Below are positions 9,152 through 17,644 of a stretch of 64,000 nt of DNA, piece by piece. The position numbers were made by a program, and so were the translations under genes. Position 1 is the first letter of the stretch, and each line of letters begins with the position of its first letter. Origin of the DNA: Nonomuraea aurantiaca. Its GTDB lineage: Bacteria; Actinomycetota; Actinomycetes; Streptosporangiales; Streptosporangiaceae. Where the stretch lies: contig NZ_JAIWNB010000027.1 in the NCBI RefSeq assembly GCF_020215705.1, positions 1 through 64,000 on the forward strand, written 5' to 3'. A model generated the notes under the pieces. That model saw only the letters and a list, made by a program, of their open reading frames with translations, had not been told where the DNA came from and made no database searches.

Positions 9152-11590
9152 TCAAGACAGGTCGGCCACCCCGGTGATGCGATGGAGCGCGAAGCGGTGC
9201 ACGGCGGCCCTGGTCTCGTCGTACGCCGTGAGGTAGCCGCCCTCCATCCGCGCGGGCTCCAGGATGCGCGAGGTGGCGTTGCCCTGGGAGTCGAGGTAGC
9301 CGATCCACACGCGTACGCCCTGCCTGATGGCATCCTGCAACGCGGAGATCGTGGCGGTCGCCGGGCCGCGCGGGATCTGGCCGCTGGGGGCGTCGGCGGG
9401 CTCGCGCCGCGTCAGGTGGGCCGCGTCGCCCGCCCGCAGCGCGCGTACGGCGGCGGCCGTGACCTCGGCGTCGAGGCCGTTGGGCGAGGGCACGGACCGG
9501 GCCGGCGGCAGGCCCTCGGTGCGCTTCCTGTCGAGCTCGGAGATGATCACGTCGCCGTCGAGCGACTCGGCCACCGGGGCGTACCCCATCGCACGCAGCG
9601 CGTCGACCAGCGCGGCCCGCGAGGAGCGGGAGGCGATGACCGTGGGCGCCAGCCTGCGCAGGCGCAGCGCGGCCGAGCGCCGGTCGGCGGTGATCTGGTC
9701 GAGCAGGGCCGGGTCGTCGCAGCGGATGTAGGCACTGGCGGTGCCGACCCTGATGCGCCCGTGCCGGCGGGCCACGTCGGCGATCAAGTAGGACAGCGCC
9801 TGCGGGACCGGCGTCGCCGAGTGGCGCTCCAGCATGGCCAGCAGCTCCTCGGCCCCCTGGCCCGCGTCGAGCGCGCGGCGGACCGAGCCCTCGCCGAACC
9901 GGTAGACGGTCGCGCCGCCCTTGGACTCGACATCGGCGGCCAGCGTCATCCAGCGGCTCAGCTCGCTGGTGAGCGGTCCTGGCGCGACGGCGGTCAGGTC
10001 GGCCTGGAGCAGCACATGATCGACCGGCTCGGGCAGCAGCGGGGCCAGCACCGAGGCGGGGTCCTCGCCGGACAGCAGCGCCCGGCCGTGTCCCGACAGC
10101 ACGCCGAGCCCGGTGACGCCGATCTGCTCGGCCTCCCGCAGCGCGAACTCCGTCAGCTGCTCGCGCAGCGGCCCGCGGCGGCGCGGCTGCTCCCACGCCA
10201 GCCGGTCGAACACCGACTCGCGCGTGGGCGCCAGGCCGGGCGCCGACGCGAGCACGCCCAGCGCCGCCGACCGCACACCCGGCGCGGACGAGCGGCGCAG
10301 CTCGGTGTGCAGCGCGTTGAGCGGCCGGTCCCGGTCGTCACGCTCGCCGACCAGGCCGGGGACGCGGTCGGTGTGCAGCCAGGTGACCGCCAGCGCCGCC
10401 CACCGGTCGGCGGTCGGCCGGACCCGCCACAGGTCGTAGCCGGTGGTCGGCAGCCACTCGCCGTCGACGTTGCCGCCCGCCGCGATCAGCCCGGCCGCGT
10501 GCGCGACCTCCACGATCAGCGCGGCGGCCCACTCGGGCACGTCCAGCTCGGTCGCGGTGCGCTTCAGATCCCGTACGCCCAGCCCGCCGGTACGCAGCAC
10601 GCCCGGCGGTTCGGCGCTCCACCGCTCGCACAGGTCCTCGACCGTCCGCACGAACGTGAACGCCTGCCCCGCCGCCGTCCGGTCGGCCAGCCTCTGGTCC
10701 CGCGCGGCGCCCTCCAGGGCGGGAGGTACGGCGTACAGATCCCGGTGTACGAGGCCGTTACGCAGGTAGAGGCCGACCTCCCGAGGCAGGGCCACGCTCT
10801 CCTCACCCGTCGCCGCCAGCAGGCCGCGGGCGAGCAGCTGGTCGATGGGCGAGCGGGCGGAGGCGACCCGCACCTCACGTCTGGCGTTGGGCACCCGGCC
10901 CGTCGGCGGCCCCCAGGTGAGTTGGTCCAGCGCCGCCCTAGCCTCGGGCGAGACCTCCTCGATCAGCTTCCCGGGCCGGGTCAGGGCGGCGGCCAGGCGT
11001 TCCTTGCCCGAGCCCGCAGTGCCCGGCGCGATGTCGTCGGCCATCTCCGCCAGCTGCTCGGGCGCGTGGTGCCGGAACGCCTCCACCGCCGGGGGGCCGA
11101 GCCCCGCCGGATCGTCGAGCACCTTCCGCACGCCGGGGGCCAGGGCTAGCGCGGAGTCGGGGCCGTAGACGAGGGCCAGGTCGCGCAGGTGGTCGAGCGC
11201 CGCCGACAGCGCGGGCTCCGGCTTGCCCGCCGCGAGCGCCCCGCCGACGAGCGCGCGCAGGGCCGCCTTCGTGACGGGCCCCGGTCGTACGTCCGGCTTC
11301 TCGACCCGCTTCTCGGCCTGCGCTCCGGCGGCGGGGCGCGTTTCGCCGACGGCGCGCGTTTCGCCGGCGGCCGGTGTCTCGACGACGGCCAGCGTTTCGA
11401 GCACGGCGAGCGTGAAGCGGTTGAGCCGGTCGAGCGCCCGGCCGATCGCCGAAGGGCTGCCCGCGCGTACGGCGAGGCCCTCCAGATGTGCGGGCACCGG
11501 AGTGATCAGCTCGGGGCGCGCGGAGACGAGCGCCCGCAGCTGTTCGTCGGTGCGCCCCCTGATCCACTCCGTGAACTCCATCGTTGCCAT
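9152..11590 (-). CDS. Helicase-associated (XPB/Ssl2 N-terminal-like) protein with WYL-like C-terminus
   Basis: An 812-residue protein of a conserved actinobacterial family that normally sits directly beside the XPB helicase gene. The body (about 300-640) carries the Helicase_C_3/XPB N-terminal-like region (for example PLLPEPVDHVLLQADLTAVA). The C-terminal 65 residues (VRVWIGYLDSQGNATSRILE onward to HRFALHRITGV) resemble a WYL ligand-binding domain. No Walker motifs are present, so it is not itself an ATPase. Start at 11590 has GGGGGGAC seven bases upstream. A role with XPB in repair or in regulation is inferred from conserved association. Shadow frames in this GC-rich stretch are long and were discarded. 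Confidence 0.85.
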   Translation of the reverse strand: MATMEFTEWIRGRTDEQLRALVSARPELITPVPAHLEGLAVRAGSPSAIGRALDRLNRFTLAVLETLAVVETPAAGETRAVGETRPAAGAQAEKRVEKPDVRPGPVTKAALRALVGGALAAGKPEPALSAALDHLRDLALVYGPDSALALAPGVRKVLDDPAGLGPPAVEAFRHHAPEQLAEMADDIAPGTAGSGKERLAAALTRPGKLIEEVSPEARAALDQLTWGPPTGRVPNARREVRVASARSPIDQLLARGLLAATGEESVALPREVGLYLRNGLVHRDLYAVPPALEGAARDQRLADRTAAGQAFTFVRTVEDLCERWSAEPPGVLRTGGLGVRDLKRTATELDVPEWAAALIVEVAHAAGLIAAGGNVDGEWLPTTGYDLWRVRPTADRWAALAVTWLHTDRVPGLVGERDDRDRPLNALHTELRRSSAPGVRSAALGVLASAPGLAPTRESVFDRLAWEQPRRRGPLREQLTEFALREAEQIGVTGLGVLSGHGRALLSGEDPASVLAPLLPEPVDHVLLQADLTAVAPGPLTSELSRWMTLAADVESKGGATVYRFGEGSVRRALDAGQGAEELLAMLERHSATPVPQALSYLIADVARRHGRIRVGTASAYIRCDDPALLDQITADRRSAALRLRRLAPTVIASRSSRAALVDALRAMGYAPVAESLDGDVIISELDRKRTEGLPPARSVPSPNGLDAEVTAAAVRALRAGDAAHLTRREPADAPSGQIPRGPATATISALQDAIRQGVRVWIGYLDSQGNATSRILEPARMEGGYLTAYDETRAAVHRFALHRITGVADLS

Positions 11591-11616
11591 GGTATGTCCC
11601 CCCTGATTGGGGCAGC

Positions 11617-12537
11617 ATGGCTCACGTGATTGAGCGAGCGGACCAGCTCATCCTCAACTACGTCAGCGCAGCCGCCGACGCGGCTCATGGCGTGCTCAGA
11701 TCCGACCAGCGGCTCGACTTCGCCAAGCGGTTACGGGCCAGGATCGAGGTCGAACGGCAGGGCAGCCAGAACCCACGGCAGGTGGTCAAGGTGCTCGCCC
11801 GGTTCGGCGACCCGGTGGCGCTGGTCGAACGCGAGGCCCGCAGGCTGGCCGAGGCGGGGCCGGGCGGCGCGCCCGGCGCCCCGTCCGGAACCCGGCCGGG
11901 AACGGCGCCCACGGCCGCGCCCGGGGCCGCGCGGGGAACCGTGACGCCGGGTGCCGTGGCCAAGGCGGAACGGGTCGCGGGGGCTGGTGGGGCGACGCCG
12001 TTCTTCCCCAAGATCGTCGACGACGTGGCGCCCCCGGGAGCCCAGCTGGGCCGGCGGCTCGCGGAGGACCATCTGGCCCCGCGGCCCCTGCGGGGCATGC
12101 CGTTCGCGCGGCTGCGGCAGGTGGCCATGTCCGGGGGGAACCCGATGACCACCCGTGGACGGGACGCCGGCACCATCGTCAAGGAGTACCCGCGCGAGAC
12201 GGCGGCGATGGTGGTCCTGGTGCTGGCCGCGCTGCTGGTCCCGTTCGGCCTGCCGGCCGTCGCGATCTTCCGGGTGCCGGTGCTGGTGTGGGGGTTGGGG
12301 GCGCTGCTGGTGGCGTTCTCGGAGGGCTGGGTGCTGCGCGACCGGCTGATCGGGATCGGTGCGCCCCTGGTCGGCTACACGCTCGGCGGGGCGCTCGTCG
12401 GCGGTCTGCGGGTGGGCGCGGAGCCGGGGGTGCAGGCGTTCGTGGTGCAGTTCTTCGACGTCAGCGGGGTGATGTTCATGATCGGCACGGCTCTGGGCGT
12501 GGGCTGGCTGGCTTACCGGCTGGTGGAGGTCAACTGA
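11617..12537 (+). CDS. Multi-pass membrane protein with HAAS-like N-terminal region
   Basis: About 306 residues from ATG 11617; a GTG at 11626 is an alternative and neither has a strong ribosome site. Residues 1-70 (VIERADQLILNYVSAAADAA onward, ending ARFGDPVALVEREA) resemble the HAAS/DUF1700 helical module, whose typical ending is LGDPxxxA. A disordered Ala/Pro/Gly linker of about 90 residues follows, then four hydrophobic helices from about 200 to the end (MVVLVLAALLVPFGLPAVAI, VLVWGLGALLVAF and later). Divergent from the helicase-associated gene with only 26 bases between starts. Function unknown. Confidence 0.72.
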   Translation: MAHVIERADQLILNYVSAAADAAHGVLRSDQRLDFAKRLRARIEVERQGSQNPRQVVKVLARFGDPVALVEREARRLAEAGPGGAPGAPSGTRPGTAPTAAPGAARGTVTPGAVAKAERVAGAGGATPFFPKIVDDVAPPGAQLGRRLAEDHLAPRPLRGMPFARLRQVAMSGGNPMTTRGRDAGTIVKEYPRETAAMVVLVLAALLVPFGLPAVAIFRVPVLVWGLGALLVAFSEGWVLRDRLIGIGAPLVGYTLGGALVGGLRVGAEPGVQAFVVQFFDVSGVMFMIGTALGVGWLAYRLVEVN

Positions 12538-12555
12538 CCGAGGCGGGGCTCGGGG

Positions 12556-13173
12556 TCAGCTGACGGGTGCGGGGCTCGGCAGGAGGCCCACGGCCAGGCG
12601 TACCCAGGCGGTGACGAACTGGTCTTTCTCCGCGTGTCCCGGCGACTCGCCGACCGTCTCCTGGAACAGCCGGTAGTGCACCACGGAGCCGCCGAGCACC
12701 GCCGCGATCCCGTTCCAGTCGACCTTGGCGTCCTCGTATTCGGGCTGGGCGCGGAACCAGGTCGTGATGGCGTCGAACATGGGCTGCAGCAGCCCTTCGC
12801 GCACCACCGCCACCAGCTCCGGGAACTGGCTCAGGTCCCGGAAGAACACCCGGGTCAGTTCCGACTCCTCCCGCACCTTGGCCAGCCCGGCGCGGCACAG
12901 GTGCGAGAGCCGCATCTCCAGGTCGGCCGAGGTCTCCATGTCGCCCAGCTGAGCCAGGCTCTCGGCCACCTGCGTGCGGGTACGGGCGGCATGCTCGTTG
13001 ATCGCCGCGGCGAGCACCTCGTACTTCGACTTGAAGTGCCGGTAGAGCCCTCCGGCGCCCGGGGAGAGCCCTGAGGCGGCCTCGATCTCGGCCACCGAGG
13101 TGGCGGAGTAGCCCCGCTCCGCGAAGAGCCGCAGGGCCTCGTCGATGATCCGCTCACGCGTCGATCTGGTCAT
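12556..13173 (-). CDS. TetR/AcrR family transcriptional regulator
   Basis: A 205-residue regulator. The N-terminal DNA-binding domain spans about 1-55: RERIIDEALRLFAERGYSAT, helix-turn-helix SVAEIEAASGLSPGAGGLYRHF, then KSKYEVLAAAI, typical of TetR. The rest is an all-helical ligand-binding and dimerisation domain with no diagnostic residues. Neighbours are a membrane protein gene on the opposite strand ending 19 bases away and a small membrane protein upstream on the same strand, which may be its target. No clear palindromic operator was found in the 35-base gap upstream. Confidence 0.9.
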   Translation of the reverse strand: MTRSTRERIIDEALRLFAERGYSATSVAEIEAASGLSPGAGGLYRHFKSKYEVLAAAINEHAARTRTQVAESLAQLGDMETSADLEMRLSHLCRAGLAKVREESELTRVFFRDLSQFPELVAVVREGLLQPMFDAITTWFRAQPEYEDAKVDWNGIAAVLGGSVVHYRLFQETVGESPGHAEKDQFVTAWVRLAVGLLPSPAPVS

Positions 13174-13207
13174 TCTTTCCTGATACCTCCGTGATGGAGC
13201 GTAGCCG

Positions 13208-13654
13208 TCACGGCGCGGCTCGCCGTATCAACCCCGCGACGACCGAGCCGACGATCAGCCACACCAGCGCCGCGAGCCCGTAGTTGACCAGCGTCGTCCA
13301 CCGTACGTCGGCGAGCTGGAACAGGTTGGCCAGGCCCACCGACAGCGGCGAGGCGAGCGATTCGACGAACTGGTACCAAATGTTGGCCGGGTTGGCCCGG
13401 AACACCGTGAAGATCGCGTACAGCACCAGGATCAGCGCGGCCAGCCTGGACGCCAGCCGGACGGCGGCGGCCAGGAACGCCACCACTCCCCGCCACACCC
13501 TGACCGGTCCGGTCACCTGCCGGGGCAGCGCGGGCCGGTGCGGCCGCGGCCCGCTGAGGGAGAGGTCCCGGGTGGGCTGTTCGGGCGGGCTGGGGCGGTT
13601 GGCGGCGGCGACCAGCCGATCTCCCGCTTCCGGCGGTTTGGGGGGCTCGGTCAC
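13208..13654 (-). CDS. Membrane protein with Pro-rich N-terminus, unknown function
   Basis: About 148 residues from GTG 13654, which has GGAGG seven bases upstream; a longer in-frame reading to 13744 has no site. The first 50 residues are Pro/Arg-rich and probably cytoplasmic. Two long hydrophobic segments follow, about 55-80 (GVVAFLAAAVRLASRLAALI) and 118-142 (TLVNYGLAALVWLIVGSVVA), with an amphipathic stretch between (ANIWYQFVESLASPLSVGLA) vaguely like YggT. Family not recognised with confidence. It is 34 bases upstream of the TetR gene on the same strand. Confidence 0.7.
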   Translation of the reverse strand: MTEPPKPPEAGDRLVAAANRPSPPEQPTRDLSLSGPRPHRPALPRQVTGPVRVWRGVVAFLAAAVRLASRLAALILVLYAIFTVFRANPANIWYQFVESLASPLSVGLANLFQLADVRWTTLVNYGLAALVWLIVGSVVAGLIRRAAP

Positions 13655-13754
13655 GGCCACTCCTCCCGATAAGTAATTCCTTTCTTCCCACTCCCACGGT
13701 CCCACAACAAGGGCCGTTACCCGTAATGCGGACGCGTTTGGCATCCTTCACCTT

Positions 13755-14375
13755 GTGCGGACATCGGTGGGTTTCGACCTGGACATGACATTGGCGGACA
13801 CACGGTCGGGCATCGCGGCCGTCTACGACGAGCTTTCGACGCGCCTCGGCGTGGTCATCGACAGCAAGGCGATCATCACCAGGCTCGGCCCGCCACTCGA
13901 ACAGGAGTTGGCGAACTGGCTGCCGCTGGAGGCGATCCCGGAAGCCGTGATCCTGTTCAGGGAGATCTATCCGGAGTTGGGCGTGCCCGTGCACACGGCC
14001 ATGGCCGGAGCGGCGGAGGCCGTCGAGGCCGTACGCGCGCAAGGGGGCAGGATCATCGTCGTGACCGGCAAGAACCCGCGCGACGCGACCAGCACCGTGA
14101 AGGCGCTCGGGCTCGCCGTGGACGAGGTGGTCGGGTCGGTCTTCGGGGCGGCCAAGGGTGCGGCCCTCGAGCGCTTCGGCGCCGGAGCCTATGTCGGCGA
14201 CCATGTGGCGGACATCGAGGCCGCGCGGGCCGGGGGAGCCGTCAGCGTGACGGTCGCGACCGGCCCTTACACGCTGGACGAACTCCGTGATCACGGAGCC
14301 GATGTGGCGCTTGGCGACCTGACGGAATTCGCCGACTGGTTCGCCGGATGGCGTTCGAGTGGGCAACTCCGGTAA
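13755..14375 (+). CDS. HAD-superfamily hydrolase, phosphoglycolate phosphatase-like
   Basis: A 206-residue HAD phosphatase. Motif I is GFDLDMTLADT with the nucleophile and acid Asp pair; motif II is IIVVTGKN; motif III has a Lys in GAAKGAALERFG; motif IV is GDHVADIEAA. A helical cap (about 20-80) marks subfamily C1, as in phosphoglycolate phosphatase and related enzymes. Start is GTG 13755. Its substrate cannot be fixed from sequence. It precedes the cold-shock gene by about 90 bases on the same strand. Confidence 0.87.
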   Translation: MRTSVGFDLDMTLADTRSGIAAVYDELSTRLGVVIDSKAIITRLGPPLEQELANWLPLEAIPEAVILFREIYPELGVPVHTAMAGAAEAVEAVRAQGGRIIVVTGKNPRDATSTVKALGLAVDEVVGSVFGAAKGAALERFGAGAYVGDHVADIEAARAGGAVSVTVATGPYTLDELRDHGADVALGDLTEFADWFAGWRSSGQLR

Positions 14376-14466
14376 ATGCCGGGAATTTTCCTGGTCGCTA
14401 CGGAGCCTCGCGGGGCATAACCTACATCCATTCGCCTTTTACGACTGTTTGAACGAGGTTCCTCCT

Positions 14467-14862
14467 GTGCCGAGTGGCAAGGTCAAGTGGTACGACGCCG
14501 ACAAGGGTTTCGGCTTCCTCACCCGCGACGACGGTGGTGAGGTCTTCGTGCATTCCTCCGCGCTACCCACAGGTGCCGGCCCGCTCAAGCCCGGCCAGAA
14601 GGTCGAGTTCGGCGTGGCCGAGGGACGGCGCGGCCAGCAGGCCCTGTCGGTGCGGATCCTCGAGCAGCCGCCGACGCTGGCCAAGCCCAAGCCCAAGGCC
14701 AAGCGCAAGAAGCCGGACGAGCTGGTCGTCATCGTGGAGGATCTGATCAAGCTCCTCGACGACGTCTCGACCTCCTACCAGCGGGGCAAGCACCCTGACG
14801 CGGCGCACGCGAAGAAGATCGCGCAGGTGCTCAGGGCGGTGGCGGACGACCTCGACGCCTAG
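14467..14862 (+). CDS. Cold-shock domain protein with C-terminal extension
   Basis: 131 residues from a GTG preceded by GAGG at eight bases. Residues 1-65 are the nucleic-acid-binding CSD: RNP1 is KGFGFL and RNP2 is VFVHSSAL, in the usual GKVKWYDADKGFGFLTRD context. After the beta-barrel a Pro/Lys-rich hinge (LAKPKPKAKRKK) leads to a helical tail of about 55 residues that is typical of one actinobacterial CspB-like family but absent from 67-residue Csps. It should bind single-stranded RNA or DNA. A 5' leader of roughly 60-90 bases precedes it. Its stop shares CTAG with the converging MFS gene. Confidence 0.93.
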   Translation: MPSGKVKWYDADKGFGFLTRDDGGEVFVHSSALPTGAGPLKPGQKVEFGVAEGRRGQQALSVRILEQPPTLAKPKPKAKRKKPDELVVIVEDLIKLLDDVSTSYQRGKHPDAAHAKKIAQVLRAVADDLDA

Positions 14863-16457
14863 CCGTTGGGGTTCGTCAGCGGCTTGGTCGAGTCGAGGGT
14901 GTCGACGCGCTGATCCCGCCGGTCGGCGCGTCGATCCTCCGCGTCCCACGCACCTTGATCCGTTTGGTCTTCCTGGTCCGTTTGGGCCGCGGCTTCGGGG
15001 CCCCGTGTGGCGGCGCGGATCCGCTTGCGGCGGCGCACGATCAGCCAGCCGAACGTGCCCGTCAGCGCCACGGCCAGCGTGACCAGCCCCGCCGCGCTGC
15101 TCTCGGCCAGTGACAGCAGCAGCCCGATCAGCCCGCCGAACACCCAGGCGAGCTGCAACACCGCCTCGACCACCCCGAACGTGGACGAGCGCACCTCCTC
15201 GCCGATCTCCCGCTGCACGATCGCGTCGAGGGCGAGCTTGCCGAGCTCCTGCGCGAACGCGGTGACGAGCGAGATCGCGGCCGCGGTCCAGAGGCCGAAG
15301 AACACCGCGGTGGCGATCGTGGTCGCGCCGGTCACGGCCAGCGTCAGCAGCGTGATGAGATGCGGCGAGTGGTTGCGGGTCCAGTTCGCGACCACGGCGC
15401 CGACCAGGCCGCCCAGCCCCGCCGCGGCCGCGAGCAGCGCGATCGTCTTCGGGATGTCGAAGAACGGGTCGGGTGTGGCCAGCCACGGCACACCCTTGTC
15501 CTGCACCAGGAACAGCAGGAAGAACAGCAGGAACCCGGAGAACAGGCGGATGGCCACGTTCGCCCAGACCGCCTCGGCCACCGCCGGGCCCACGTTCAGG
15601 AGGGTCCGCCAGCGGAGCGGCCTGCCCTCCTCCTCTTCCAGCTCGGGCGAGTCGACGTGTCGCGGCAGCCGTACGGCCAGGACGCCGATCAGGAGGAAGG
15701 CGACCATCGCCGTACGCAGGACCGCGGCGCTGCCCAGCCACGCGGTCAGGCCCGCGGCGACCGGCACCATCACGCCCGCCGAGATCAGCGAGAACAGCGC
15801 CACCCTGGCGTTGGCCGAGACCAGCGTGATGTCGGCGGGCAGCACGCTCGGCATGATCGCCGCGCGGGACACGTTGTACGCCTTCGACAGCACCAGCACG
15901 CCCAGCGCCCCGACGAACAGCGTCGGCAGGTCGCCGGGCCCCACGGCGGCGGCCATCGCGAAGCACAGCAGGCCGCGGCCGAACAGCGTGCCCGCCATGA
16001 CATAACGGCGGCCCGACCTGAACCGGTCGAGGATCGGCCCCACGAACGGCGCCAGCAGGGCGAACGGCAGCATCGTGATGACCAGGTAGAGCGCCACGGG
16101 CCCGCGGGCCTCGCCGACGGGCACACCGAAGAAGACGGTGCTCGCCAGCGCGACCGTGACGAGTGCGTCGCCGCCGCTGTGACCGGCGGTGAGCTCGATC
16201 AGACGGCCCAGCCCGGTGCGGTCGGCGCCGTTGGCGTGGGTGAGGCGCCGGGTCGCCTTCCCGACCTTCTGCGCCCCCCTGCCGACCTTCTGCGCGCCCC
16301 TGGCCGTGGCCTTGCCCGCCCGCGCGGTGCCGCCGGCGGTCGCCTTCCCGGCCCGCAGGGTGGCCCGGCCGGCGCGCGCGGTGGCGCGCCCCGCGTCGGC
16401 GACGCCTCGCCCCACGCGCCGCGTGACCTCGCGAGCCGTGTCCCAGCCTCCTTGCAC
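14859..16457 (-). CDS. MFS transporter with lysine/arginine-rich N-terminal repeats
   Basis: About 532 residues from GTG 16457. Residues 8-72 are a basic, alanine-rich cytoplasmic extension with repeated AGRAT, AGKAT and AQKVG units. Twelve hydrophobic segments follow from about 85, with MFS loop signatures (PFVGPILDRFRSGRRYVMAG) and a large cytoplasmic loop at the middle. The C-terminus is a charged tail of about 55 residues. This actinobacterial MFS family is conserved beside the cold-shock gene; its substrate is unknown. An upstream reading to 16676 adds a low-complexity stretch without a ribosome site, so I prefer the shorter form. Confidence 0.83.
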   Translation of the reverse strand: MQGGWDTAREVTRRVGRGVADAGRATARAGRATLRAGKATAGGTARAGKATARGAQKVGRGAQKVGKATRRLTHANGADRTGLGRLIELTAGHSGGDALVTVALASTVFFGVPVGEARGPVALYLVITMLPFALLAPFVGPILDRFRSGRRYVMAGTLFGRGLLCFAMAAAVGPGDLPTLFVGALGVLVLSKAYNVSRAAIMPSVLPADITLVSANARVALFSLISAGVMVPVAAGLTAWLGSAAVLRTAMVAFLLIGVLAVRLPRHVDSPELEEEEGRPLRWRTLLNVGPAVAEAVWANVAIRLFSGFLLFFLLFLVQDKGVPWLATPDPFFDIPKTIALLAAAAGLGGLVGAVVANWTRNHSPHLITLLTLAVTGATTIATAVFFGLWTAAAISLVTAFAQELGKLALDAIVQREIGEEVRSSTFGVVEAVLQLAWVFGGLIGLLLSLAESSAAGLVTLAVALTGTFGWLIVRRRKRIRAATRGPEAAAQTDQEDQTDQGAWDAEDRRADRRDQRVDTLDSTKPLTNPNG

Positions 16458-16520
16458 GCTTACCAGTCTTACCCGATCGCCGCTCGCAAACGGCGACGGA
16501 TCGCCCGGGGACAGGCCCAC

Positions 16521-16687
16521 CGATGTGCCGCCAGTTGATCCGGGATCGGCGGTGTCGGCACCTTGGGGTCCGCTGCCCGTCCTACCTCGATGGTCGCCCG
16601 CCCACGGCGGCGGGATTGCTGGGGGTCGGGGGTGCTGATGTGTCGTGAGTGGGTCCGGGATGGGCGGTGTCGGCACCTTCAGGTCCG
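16521..16687. repeat. Pair of 52-bp direct repeats in a divergent intergenic region
   Basis: Copy one is 16521-16572 and copy two 16636-16687; 43 of 52 positions agree by eye. The shared core GGCGGTGTCGGCACCTT is identical and holds a small inverted repeat, GGTG-TCGG-CACC. The repeats lie in the 285-base gap between the divergent MFS and DUF3027 genes, the second ending 55 bases before the DUF3027 start. They could be paired binding sites or a local duplication. Confidence 0.7.
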
Positions 16688-16742
16688 GTCATGGGTGAGA
16701 ATGAAGTGTGAGCGAACAGCACCTTGCGGCGGAGGCGGACAG

Positions 16743-17543
16743 ATGACCCGCACCCGGACCCGCGTCTCCCCGCCCGACCAGGCGTGCGTCGCCGCGGTGG
16801 ACCTGGCGCGCGCCGCCGCGGAGGAGCTCGCGCGGCCGGGCGAGCCGGGTGAGCACCTCGGTTATGAGGGCGAGGGCGACCGCATCGTCACCCATTACTT
16901 CGCCTGTCTCGACCGGGCCTACCGCGGTTGGCGCTGGGCCGTCACCGTGACCCGCGCCTCGCGGGCGAAGAACGTCACCGTGAGCGAAGCCGTCCTGCTG
17001 CCCGGCTCGGGAGCGTTGCTCGCGCCCGAGTGGCTGCCCTGGAGCGAGCGTCTGCGCCCCGGTGACCTGGGCGTCGGCGATCTGCTGCCGACCTCGGAGG
17101 ACGACGACCGCCTGGAGCCAGGTTTCGTCAAGACCGACGACGAGACCGACCATCAGACGATTTTCGAGTACGGCCTGGGCCGGGCCCGTGTGCTCTCGGC
17201 CATCGGCAAGGACCGCGCTGCCAGACGTTGGCACTCGGGCGAGCACGGGCCGCATACGCCGATCGCACACGCCGCTCCCGCGCAGTGCTCCACCTGTGGT
17301 TTCTACTGGCCGCTCGCGGGTGGGCTCCGGCAGGTGTTCGGGGTCTGCGCCAATGAGTACGCCCCCGACGACGGCAAGGTGGTCGCCGCCGACCACGGCT
17401 GCGGGGCCCACTCGGAGGCAGCGGTCATGCCGCCGTCCGTCGAGCAGGCCATGCCCATCCTCGACGACATGGGCTTCGACCTGATGGAAGAGGAGGCCGG
17501 ATCCGTCGACGGATCGGCCACCGAGGAGCTCGGCCACTCCTGA
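16743..17543 (+). CDS. DUF3027 family protein
   Basis: A 266-residue cytosolic protein of an actinobacteria-specific family. The start ATG has GGAGG seven bases upstream. Residues about 55-110 contain RGWRWAVTVTRASRAKNVTV and LLAPEWLPWSERLRPGDLGV, the family core. The C-terminal half holds CSTCGFYWPLAGGLRQVFGV, then CANEYAPDDG and HGCGAHSE, whose cysteine and histidine spacing suggests a metal site. No enzymatic activity is known to me. It sits between an MFS gene and the sacsin-like ATPase, a common actinobacterial arrangement. Confidence 0.85.
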   Translation: MTRTRTRVSPPDQACVAAVDLARAAAEELARPGEPGEHLGYEGEGDRIVTHYFACLDRAYRGWRWAVTVTRASRAKNVTVSEAVLLPGSGALLAPEWLPWSERLRPGDLGVGDLLPTSEDDDRLEPGFVKTDDETDHQTIFEYGLGRARVLSAIGKDRAARRWHSGEHGPHTPIAHAAPAQCSTCGFYWPLAGGLRQVFGVCANEYAPDDGKVVAADHGCGAHSEAAVMPPSVEQAMPILDDMGFDLMEEEAGSVDGSATEELGHS

Positions 17544-17644
17544 CCGCGAATGTCGGTGAGGGCCGCTAGCCTACGGTGGCCCCCCATCGGCGGACCCCGG
17601 ACACGTGCCGGAGCCCGCCCCACCAGCGACCAGGATCGTGACAG

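Noticed and set aside
9182-11149. 655-codon plus-strand frame opposite the helicase-associated gene
   Set aside because: Shadow by composition; no domain.
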